DNA of 64,000 nucleotides from Protonemura montana. Lineage: Eukaryota; Arthropoda; Insecta; Plecoptera; Nemouridae. The stretch spans positions 16,791,701 to 16,855,700 of the forward strand of contig OX387607.1 in the NCBI GenBank assembly GCA_947568835.1. The letters are read 5' to 3'. A program made the position numbers and the translations under genes. The notes beneath the pieces were generated by a model. It made no database searches and was not told where the DNA came from. It saw only the letters and a program-made list of their open reading frames with translations. This document shows positions 55,600 through 64,000 of this stretch, in pieces; the stretch's first letter is position 1, and each line of letters begins with the position of its first letter.

Positions 55600-57070
55600 T
55601 TCCGAACTGACTCCAAAAGACAAATTGGCAACAAGAAATATAAAATAGGTGTCAAATTGAGATGATTTTAGTGTAATTTATGAGAATGACAGATCTCCAA
55701 GGAGTAGAACCAAGAGACTGTGAATACTCACAGTCTAAGAAATATTTCAAGAAATCATACACGAAAATCTTTTGACAGCCAACGTCGTTTGTTTTCGAAA
55801 TTGTCATCGTGGTCACTTTGGAATTCACAGAGTTTCCACAATGCAGTGACCCCGAGTGACATAAGCTGCAAATTTCAAATAAAATAAATGGGTTTCAAGA
55901 ACTGAAATGGTCAATACTATTTTGTTTATGTTTATGTATTATGTTTAAACCAAAATGCCCACTGCCTCAAAATCTAAAGCGGCCGTTAGGCAGCGGGTAC
56001 TGCTAGTTTCTTAAATAATTGCCAACGCATTTGCTTGTCGCAAGCTTTAGAACGTGTTCTCTGTCCAACGACGCCGCTTTGTTTATCGCTTTGCAAGAGA
56101 AGAATCCAGAAGAGAAGTTTGTCGGAACGAACGAGAACATTAGAACATGTTAAGCACTTAACATGATAATCCTTGAAGAGAACTTTGCTTGCAAAGATTG
56201 AGATATCAAAAGATAGACTTGGTTATTTTCTCTGATTAAATTTATATCAACTTGCAGCCGGTGTTGTGTTCCCTGACTTTATGATTGTGTTATAAGAGAT
56301 AATAATCTGCAAGTGCCGAGCCGCCAAACGATGGACATTGTCGGTAAGTTGTAATAGTAACCAACAGACCGCTTTTCAATATCGTATTCAATCTCAACTG
56401 GTTCAATTCTAATTCAATATACGTTTCGTTATTAGCTATTTTAATTTTCAGTCGCTTTTTATTTTGTGAAGTGTAGTAGTCGAAGGATTGAATAACTTTG
56501 CTCGTTGAACTTCAATGCAAAGACATGCAAATGAGACTAATATTAAACAAGTGCTATGTCCTGCCAGAGGTTCTAAGATTTAAAATTAGAACCTATTTAT
56601 TTTATAATCAAACACATTTTTAGTTTTGACGATATTTTGCCCCAAAAATGCTCATCGATAAGTTTATTTCATATCAAGGCAATGCCAGGAACGGGTTTAG
56701 GAAGAAAGATTTAGAAGGAAGAAAGGAATACCACACGGATTGTCAAAAGGAAACCACTAGATTGATACAAACCACTAGATTAGTGTAAACTATATCGAGA
56801 TCAGAATCACAACTCATTGCCAGCGGTCGGTAAGCGACCGGAAACAGCAAAATGTTTGCAAACCTCAATCTACGATCAATAAATCGTATTCTCAGCAAAG
56901 TTGAACGTAAATCACTGTAACATCAAGATTTCATATTGAAATATTAACCGAGCTAATCGCACCGAAGTATTTAAATTATAATCTAATTTTATAACTGATA
57001 TATTACCGCTTGCAGCCTGACATGATAAGTGTTCATCTGCATAAAACTGCAAAACATATGAAGCTGGGAC
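55600..57070. other. No supported gene
   Basis: A possible start with splice donor, ATGGACATTGTCG|GTAAGT, lies at 56331-56349. It has no supporting reading frame downstream in view, and splicing to 63162 would not keep the ebony frame from its ATG. No repeat is recognised. Confidence 0.35.
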
Positions 57071-57076
57071 TTGAAA

Positions 57077-57495
57077 CGTTGAGTGCAGGTTCTAGGTAGA
57101 GACAGAACGTTGATGTTAAACCGTTGTGTGTGCAGGTTCTAGGTAGAGACAGAACGTTGATGTTAAACCGTTGTGTGTGCAGGTTCTAGGTAGAGACAGA
57201 ACGTTGATGTTAAACCGTTGAGTGTGCAGGTTCTAGGTAGAGGCAGAACGTTGATGTTAAACCGTTGATTGTGCAGGTTCTAGGTAGAGTTTCAACGTCA
57301 ATGTTACAGTCTCTGCGTGAAAAATGGCCGCCAAATGACTACCTTACCGACAAAAATGCAGAGTACCGGAACATCACGTTAAGTGGAGCCACTGTCGTAT
57401 GAAATTTAATTTCGACATTTCTCGTAGGTTAACTCGCTTTTTAATATCGTTACGTGTTTATCAATCGTTGAGGTAAACATTGATAAACATAAAAA
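57077..57495. mobile_element. Single-arm MITE with its outer end amplified five times
   Basis: The arm (gttacagtctctgcgtgaaa, cgttaagtggagccactgtc, atttctcgtaggttaactcg) matches the long-inverted-repeat MITEs. It stops after aatcgttgaggtaaacattg, so the second arm is missing. Its outermost 47 bp (cgttgagtgcaggttctagg, tagagacagaacgttgatgt, taaac) is tandemly repeated, with borders at 57087, 57134, 57181, 57228 and 57275. Confidence 0.9.
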
Positions 57496-57499
57496 GTCT

Positions 57500-58970
57500 G
57501 AGCTGATTGTGGAGACTACGGATAATTGTGCAAGTCAGGTGACAGAAAGAGCGGCGTCCATTGTTTTAAAATGTACCACATGAACAGGTGGATGACATTG
57601 AATTAAACAGGACATTCTTGGTCGATGTGCATCGTGATTTATAGGACCTCACATCAATTCTCTTACGGAACTTTAGCTTCAAAGATGTTTAGAAACCAAA
57701 TGGAGTTTGCTCTTCAAGTTTTCAGAAGAACTTTGTTTCCCAAAGTTTTCCTAGGCTCATAGAAAAAACCTTTGTCAAATTTTTACTCTCAAATATAATT
57801 TATGTTTCACATTTCTGAATTGAAATTGTTCTACAGATCCATGTTTTGTGATTTGAGCCCAGTGTTTTAGACATCTTTCCTCTCTCCGATGTAACATTGT
57901 TTACCAATTAGAGGAGAGTCATTTGTGAGACGCTAACGATGCGGTCGTGATGCTCTGGTCGTGGAACTATCCTATCTCATGCCTGAAAACACTGACTAAA
58001 ACAATGGGTAATCAAGGTCAATCATGCGATTGCGAGCGAATGGGCCGCCAGAATGCAAGGCCAATAACCCTACGCCATCGAAAAGAAAAATCTAATTCTA
58101 TTTAGATCGTATATTTTTTTTCTGATGCTCAATTAAAATGGGAATTTTAATTAGGTTTCATTAAGTTTCATTGGAACCTTCAAGATCAATGAAATTCGTG
58201 AAATATTGATACGTATTGATAGATTTTAAATCTTAAAAACATGCTAGCGAAGGCATCGGCTCGGAAATATGACATTTAAAACGAGCAATACCTTTGTTAA
58301 AAACATTTCGGCTGTCAACTTTATGCAAAAGCTAAACGGCTGATTACCAAAAGAAGCCAATCTGAAAAATTGTTCAATCCAGCAACGTCGTCCACTTAAA
58401 ACCAAAGCAATTGCAATTGCAATTCACGATCGACATCAACTTGTCTCGCATGGCAAAAAAGAAAAAGCACTTCGTAGTTCGATCACAGATCCTAGTTAGC
58501 AACCTCAACCCCAATCATCACGTCCTTCGCCTTGATCGACGTTCATCAATCTCTCTTCCACCTTTCATCTTCAATTACAGCCACAGTCACGATATAAAAG
58601 ATTTATTTGTAGACACGAACCGTACAGACTTCCAGATGCACTTCCAGCAAGAGATGAAATACAAACCGATCGAAAATTTCACTTCCCTTGATTTTGATTG
58701 CAGAGACTTTTAATTGATTTATAAACTCTATACACTTAGTACACAAGTGCAATCGTCTCTCAAATCAGTAGGGAAATTTATTTGTTAAATGAAGAAGTAG
58801 TTTAGAGCTACGATCCGATGGTGATGAGGCGAACGATTTGCTTCTTTTGGAATTGATTTGTGGTACTTCCAAGGATTTGGGTCTGCGCGTCGATCCAGGT
58901 CCTAATTAGGACCAAAAATAAATTCAAATCGAGCGAAACCGTCCACTGCGTCACCATTTGAAAAGTAGTC
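57500..58970. other. No supported gene
   Basis: A 100-codon plus-strand frame (58411-58713) begins within an AT-rich stretch. It shows no recognisable domain and no supporting splice sites, so I do not call it. Confidence 0.35.
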
Positions 58971-58975
58971 AACCC

Positions 58976-60791
58976 ATGTAGATGCTGAGATCTCCTGACA
59001 GAGCTTTTCAATTCTGCTATCTTATGTTACCACGGGTATATCATGGCCTAGCATAGGAGGTTCAATGGTAGATTCAACGTTTGGTAGCCATGGAGATGCT
59101 GAGATTGCCTGACAGAGCTTCTCAATTCTGCTATCTTATGTTACCACGGGTATATCATGGTCTAGCATAGGAGGTTCAATGGTAGATTCAACGTTTGGTA
59201 GCCATGGAGATGCTGAGATCGCCTGACAGAGCTTCTCAATTCTGCTATCTTATGTTACCACGGGTATATCATGGTCTAGCATAGGAGGTTCAATGGTAGA
59301 TTCAACGTTTGGTAGCCATGGAGATGATGAGATTGCCTGACAGAACTTCTCAATTCTGCTATCTTATGTTACCACGGGTATATCATGGCCTAGCATAGGA
59401 GGTTCAATGGTAGATTCAACGTTTGGTAGCCATGGAGATGCTGAGATCGCCTGACAGAGCTTCTCAATTCTGCTATCTTATGTTACCACGGGTATATCAT
59501 GGCCTAGCATAGGAGGTTCAATGGTAGATTCAACGTTTGGTAGCCATGAAGATGCTGAGATCACCTGACAGAGCTTCTCAATTCTGCTATCTTATGTTAT
59601 CACAGGTATATCATGGCCTAGCATAGGAGGTTCAATGGTAGATTCAACGTTTGGTAGCCATGGAGATGCTGAGATCGCCTTACAGAGCTTCTCAATTCTG
59701 CTATCTTATGTTACCACGGGTATATCATGGTCTAGCATAGGAGGTTCAATGGTAGATTCAACGTTTGGTAGCCATGGAGATGCTGAGATCGCCTGACAGA
59801 GCTTCTCAATTCTGCTATCTTATGTTACCACGGGTATATCATGGCCTAGCATAGGAGGTTCAATGGTAGATTCAACGTTTGGTAGCCATGGAGATGCTGA
59901 GATCGCCTGACAGAGCTTCTCAATTCTGCTATCTTATGTTACCACGGGTATATCATGGCCTAGCATAGGAGGTTCAATGGTAGATTCAACGTTTGGTAGC
60001 CATGAAGATGCTGAGATCACCTGACAGAGCTTCTCAATTCTGCTATCTTATGTTATCACAGGTATATCATGGCCTAGCATAGGAGGTTCAATGGTAGATT
60101 CAACGTTTGGTAGCCATGGAGATGCTGAGATCGCCTTACAGAGCTTCTCAATTCTGCTATCTTATGTTACCACGGGTATATCATGGTCTAGCATAGGAGG
60201 TTCAATGGTAGATTCAACGTTTGGTAGCCATGGAGATGCTGAGATCGCCTGACAGAGCTTCTCAATTCTGCTATCTTATGTTACCACGGGTATATCATGG
60301 CCTAGCATAGGAGGTTCAATGGTAGATTCAACGTTTGGTAGCCATGGAGATGCTGAGATCGCCTGACAGAGCTTCTCAATTCTGCTATCTTATGTTACCA
60401 CGGGTATATCATGGCCTAGCATAGGAGGTTCAATGGTAGATTCAACGTTTGGTAGCCATGGAGATGCTGAGATCGCCTAACAGAGCTTCTCAATTCTGCT
60501 ATCTTATGTTACCACGGGTATATCATGGCCTAGCATAGGAGGTTCAATGGTAGATTCAACGTTTGGTAGCCATGGAGATGCTGAGATCGCCTAACAGAGC
60601 TTCTCAATTCTGCTATCTTATGTTACCACGGGTATATCATGGCCTAGCATAGGAGGTTCAATGGTAGATTCAACGTTTGGTAGCCATGGAGATGCTGAGA
60701 TCGCCTGACAGAGCTTCTCAATTCTGCTATCTTATGTTACCACGGGTATATCATGGCCCAGCATAGGAGGTTCAATGGTAGATTCAACGTT
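58976..60791. repeat. 114-bp satellite array, about 16 units
   Basis: The unit reads gcataggaggttcaatggta, gattcaacgtttggtagcca, tggagatgctgagatcgcct, gacagagcttctcaattctg, ctatcttatgttaccacggg, tatatcatggccta. Borders at 59051, 59165 and 60761 give exactly 114 bp. Rare variants (gaagatgctgagatcacctg with ttatcacagg) recur 456 bp apart, showing that a four-unit block was duplicated. Confidence 0.96.
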
Positions 60792-61109
60792 TTGCGTTCC
60801 ACCCTAGCCACGAATGAGGCTCTCTTACACAAACGTTCAATTTAAAATAAGAACTTAATTCTTGCAATGAAATAAACGTTGGTAAACAAATCTTACCTTA
60901 GATAGAATGTATCCCCGTGAAAATCCCTGATCCACAAACTACGGCTATTATGAAAGTTTGGTCCTTCGATGCAGAATAGATCAACTTATAGGAAGCAATT
61001 ACTGTTCGCTATTCGGCCTTTAAAACGAGCAATCATCCGATACGAAACAGAGGTGTGACTAACTCAATTCGATGCACGGAATCAGCGAACAAAAAAAACG
61101 TTGACATTT

Positions 61110-61208
61110 AATCAAAACCGACTGAAATGCAACCGGCCGATAACAGATATTTAATTATCGCACGTGACCAAGAAATATTTTTTCATATTTCTTGCAATAC
61201 CGAGCCGT
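61110..61208 (+). promoter_or_regulatory. Duplicated element, copy 1 (cgataaca...ttatcgcacgtg)
   Basis: Contains aatcaaaaccgactgaaatg, aaccggccgataacag, aattatcgcacgtgacc and tttcttgcaatacc. The same blocks in the same order occur at 62704-62795. Palindromic CACGTG is a basic helix-loop-helix site, and gataa is a GATA-type site. It lies 2 kb upstream of the ebony exon. It could be a duplicated regulatory module or a short dispersed repeat. Confidence 0.4.
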
Positions 61209-62703
61209 TGTCGAGAACTTCGAAGCGGTCACGAGCACAGCGTGTTTAACCTTTGCATCGACGACATTGCCCGGGTAAAAAGAAGCGAGTTCTTCCATTC
61301 TCTTCTCAAATGTTCACGATCGTTTTGAAAGTGATAGCCAGACTAAATAACTTAACATTAAATCCAAAAGCGCTCGCAAAAAATCGAAATTGCTCATTGC
61401 CCACCTGTTCATGGCTACGAATCCGTTCGATTAGCAATTTTTTTTTGTACAACCCGCTCAATAAAATGATGCAAAAATGGCCAGCAAGTACCTGATCGGC
61501 CAGCCGTATATATCAAAGACGGCGACTTTTGATTGAAACTGGTGCGAACCGGTTGGTCGAAATAGCGCGCGCTGAAGTCCTACTTCTGGTTTGGTCAGGT
61601 GCTATGCTAATTTAGATGAAACCAGACCTGAGCTTGTGCTAAACGCATCTGCAGAGGAATGCAGCCAACAATGCGCTTGCTGCAGCCAAATGTTAGACAC
61701 CTCTCTCGTTAACTTTGCTCATTTTTCCAAGTAATTAACTTAATTGGATGCCATTTAACACCGTCATTTTGAATTATCATTGAAAAGTACCGAGCTTTAG
61801 ATGGTGTTTACCACATATTCTTGCCTATTCTTGACACATTTTTATAATAAATGTAAATCTAATTCACAGTAGCATAGCTTGTATTTAAATATTTCTAATT
61901 TACTCTTTCATGTATGGAGTAAATTTGACCTCTATGCTTGTATTTCATTGTAAATACAGGCTAGTTTCGCTGAATTATAAGATTACAAAATCAATACTAG
62001 GCTCATCGTACAAATTCTTACAATTTTCCAGTATTTTCAAATATTATCTCAAATAAATCCAGTGATTTTACTATGAGCGCAGTCCATCCTAAATCTTCCT
62101 CCAAAACTAACATCAATCATTGATTATAAGGTTCTATTCAAATTTCTGTGTTACATTTTTATAAAGATTTATCTAAAAAGATTCATCTTATTTCCTCGTT
62201 TGTCCTCCAATATTTCATGAAACAAGCAACAAATCTTAATCTCATCTAATAAAATGCTCAGATGTTTGGTTTTATCTTTGTTAAGATTTTAAACATTCAA
62301 GTTACTGGTTTAATTACCATCTTTCGCCACCGCATGGTCTTCAGCCGTATATCTATACAAAAGTATGCGTTGATAATTTCGTACGATCTCATGCCAGTTA
62401 TTTAGGTACTTTACCTCTCAGCTTTGTGGTTGACTCCTCAAGTCTTGTCTTTCCGACTCTGATTAGATGAGTACCGTCGCGACCCATTAGTTATCTTTTA
62501 GTCTATAAGATATTAGTTTCCTAACTAAAATAAAATGACACTTGCATCAGGTTCAGTAAAGTTTAGATCACTGACATTTGACATCCGTGTTATGTTATCA
62601 ATAATTAATTATATTAAATTTATTAATGACAGAGACGAACTAAAGATCAGCTGCTATAATTTCCTCGCTTGAATTGCTATCAATATGAATTGTACCAACA
62701 GCC

Positions 62704-62795
62704 GATCAAAACCATTTGAAAGAACCGGCCGATAACAGTCCTACAATTATCGCACGTGGCCGAGAAATATATATTTTAATTTTATTGCAATGCCG
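62704..62795 (+). promoter_or_regulatory. Duplicated element, copy 2 (cgataaca...ttatcgcacgtg)
   Basis: Contains gatcaaaaccatttgaaaga, accggccgataacag, aattatcgcacgtggcc and attttattgcaatgcc. It is 1.6 kb from copy 1 in the same orientation and about 370 bp before the ebony exon's splice acceptor. Confidence 0.4.
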
Positions 62796-62796
62796 T

Positions 62797-62852
62797 GTTA
62801 CGATGTTAATGTTATGATGTTAATGTTATGATGTTAATGTTATGATGTTAAT
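62797..62852. repeat. 14-bp microsatellite (gatgttaatgttat), about 4 copies
   Basis: Four consecutive gatgttaatgttat units follow the second copy of the duplicated element. Confidence 0.85.
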
Positions 62853-63149
62853 GTCACGATTATTCGATGTCGTTGTTTAAATGCAATCAAATCTTCCAGC
62901 CCCCATAACCCAAGTTGGTGGGAAATCACCGTACCTACCACTGAGATTAGACACCTAACATAACATAGATGTAAGGGAAGAAACATGTTAGCTACAGGAA
63001 GATGTAAAAAAAGAGTTGCAGGACGAATATGTAACCAGGATTTGAACCCAGGACTCCAGTTCTTGACCCAATCAAACAAGTTTCCAGCAAATTAAGTCTC
63101 GTCCAGCGCTTCTCTCCACGTCACATCAAAACTAACATCGGATCCATTT

Positions 63150-63161
63150 TTATTTTTCCAG
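63150..63161 (+). other. Splice acceptor of the ebony coding exon
   Basis: A pyrimidine-rich tatttttccag ends with AG at 63160-63161, nine bases before the ebony ATG. This fits a 5' UTR intron ahead of the first coding exon. Confidence 0.6.
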
Positions 63162-63396
63162 CTCGAGGTCATGGGTTCGATCCCCAAACTGTCGATTCTG
63201 CGCGGAGATTCGCACGCTCTGCCTCACCCTGAAGAAGAACCTCATCTGTTGCATCGTCTTTTCGAGCAAGGGCTGTCCAAAACAGACCGCGGAGCGACGG
63301 CAATCCTTGCAAAGGAAGGCAATCTGACATATAACCAGTTGGACAGCCTGGCATCTAGCTTGGCTAGAAGCATCTTGAGAAGATCTCACTCTATTG
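63162..63396 (+). CDS. ebony: Ebony first coding exon (5' end only; ATG at 63171)
   Basis: Ebony couples beta-alanine to dopamine (cuticle colour) and to histamine (neurotransmitter recycling) in the cytosol, using an NRPS-type adenylation domain. The ATG at 63171 opens MGSIPKLSILRG, which matches the conserved start of insect ebony proteins (MGS-P-LSI-G) as I know it. It is followed by LLHRLFEQGLSKTDRGATAI and a LTYNQLDSLASSLARSILRR segment, the standard beginning of an adenylation domain. The exon ends at ATTG|GTAAGA (63396/63397), and the rest of the gene lies beyond the window. About 75 of roughly 880 residues are visible. The start is chosen by homology and by the splice acceptor nine bases before it. 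The exon end and donor are tandemly duplicated (63361-63610). Another adenylation-domain enzyme is possible but less likely. Confidence 0.75.
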
Positions 63397-63610
63397 GTAA
63401 GACTTTGTTAACAAACTTGGCTAGAAGCATCTTGAGAAGATCTCACTCTATTGGTAAGACTTTGTTAACAAGCTTGGCTAGAAGCATCTTGAGAAGATCT
63501 CACTCTATTGGTAAGACTTTGTTAACAAGCTTGGCTAGAAGCATCTTGAGAAGATCTCACTCTATTGGTAAGACTTTGTTAACAAACTTGGCTGGAAGCT
63601 TTTCTAGAAG
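63361..63610 (+). repeat. 57-bp tandem duplication of the ebony exon end and splice donor
   Basis: Borders at 63361, 63418, 63475, 63532 and 63589 give four units of exactly 57 bp plus a partial, diverged fifth. Each unit contains tggctagaagcatcttgaga, agatctcactctattg and a candidate donor GTAAGA, then ctttgttaac. The copies are in frame (19 codons), so the open frame continues to 63719 with a repeated SLARSILRRSHSIGKTLLT block. Confidence 0.92.
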
Positions 63611-63611
63611 A

Positions 63612-64000
63612 TCTCACTCTATTGGTACCTGCTATTGGTATTGGTCTTTTGGTATTGCTATTGCTACTCTATTGGTCTTTGCTACCTGCTTTCGCTACGG
63701 AAATCAGTTTCCTAAATGAAGTTGTAGCAAATGAAAATTGAGTGGTCTGTAATGACAGACCGTGGGTTCCCGGTTTGCAGAATATTTGCAGAGTATTTGC
63801 AGAATATTTGCAAAATATTTGCAGAATATTTGCAGAATATCAGTTTCTCAGTCACAGAAGCGAAGACGAACAACGAAGTCTAGATACAGAAAAGTTGTTC
63901 TGCCATGTCATTAGGGGTTAAAGTTGTTCAGAATTTCAAAAGAAACTTTTGTTCCAGTTCTACTGCAGATGAGCTGGTTGAAATTTGGAAAACCGATTGA
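63612..64000. other. Probable ebony intron 1, with an 11-bp repeat
   Basis: At 63778-63841 about six copies of agaatatttgc occur in tandem, and a short tattggta/tattggtct run lies at 63622-63690. Otherwise no feature is seen. The next ebony exon is not in the window. Confidence 0.5.

Larger units (their letters stand above)
60792..63161. other. Upstream region of the ebony coding exon
   Basis: Contains the duplicated 75-bp element described separately, a 14-bp gatgttaatgttat microsatellite (62797-62852) and a ggatttgaaccc B-box-like motif on the minus strand near 63021. I recognise no other gene. This is probably an intron or 5' flank of ebony, because 63162 follows a splice acceptor. Confidence 0.4.

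Noticed and set aside
56331-56349. First coding exon ATGGACATTGTCG|GTAAGT
   Set aside because: It has only four codons, and joining it to the ebony acceptor at 63162 would not lead into the ebony frame from that ATG. No other acceptor was identified.
58411-58713. 100-codon open frame
   Set aside because: No recognisable family; the length is expected by chance in 64 kb, and no start-site or exon signals support it.
63172-63186. Pol III B box (ggttcgatccc) at the ebony start
   Set aside because: It is coding sequence for the conserved MGSIP start. The match is coincidental, and no A box lies at the proper distance.

Overview
Organism: nuclear DNA of an arthropod, most likely a pancrustacean. 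Two independent signs support this. First, there is a large block of TTAGG, the arthropod telomere repeat, at 4705-5710. Second, the only host exon I recognise, at 63162-63396, begins with the N-terminus of ebony (beta-alanyl-amine synthase) as known from insects. I cannot name the species. The DNA is AT-rich and gene-poor, and it is full of tandem arrays and short transposons. Most long open frames here are artefacts of repeat units whose length, or three times whose length, lacks stop codons; I do not annotate them as genes. Layout: 1-7500 holds compound minisatellites, a 5S-rRNA-derived SINE with an internal 15-bp expansion, a C-rich 47-bp array, the interstitial telomere block and a second 5S SINE. 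7500-31000 is mostly unrecognised AT-rich DNA, punctuated by a 92-bp satellite (17 units), a 5S SINE carrying 13 tandem 5S control regions, 54-bp, 39-bp and 41-bp arrays, a third 5S SINE, long-inverted-repeat MITEs and tRNA-derived SINE copies. 31000-50200 is similar: 11-, 56-, 45-, 13-, 14- and 12-bp arrays, a fourth 5S SINE, and a MITE nested in a SINE. 50238-54850 is a non-LTR retrotransposon on the minus strand. 54967-60800 holds a 10-bp array, a MITE arm with an amplified end and a 114-bp satellite. 61000-64000 is the upstream region and first coding exon of ebony. Tandem arrays alone cover roughly a quarter of the window. Most notable system: the retrotransposon at 50238-54850 carries ORF1 (SAP-like plus SGNH esterase) and ORF2 (endonuclease plus reverse transcriptase) in the same reading frame. 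They are separated by one UAG followed by CAA UUA, the tobacco-mosaic-type leaky stop context. No other stop occurs in the 96 codons between that UAG and the first ATG of ORF2, and the in-frame extension supplies the start of the first endonuclease strand. This suggests a LINE that makes an ORF1-ORF2 fusion by stop-codon readthrough, like gag-pol of some retroviruses. How the parts work together: the LINE encodes its own replication proteins. The 5S SINE, the tRNA SINE and the MITEs encode nothing and would need machinery from elsewhere; the LINE's 3' end shows no clear match to the 5S SINE tail. Ebony is a host pigment and neurotransmitter enzyme unrelated to the repeats, but its exon 1 end has itself been tandemly duplicated.
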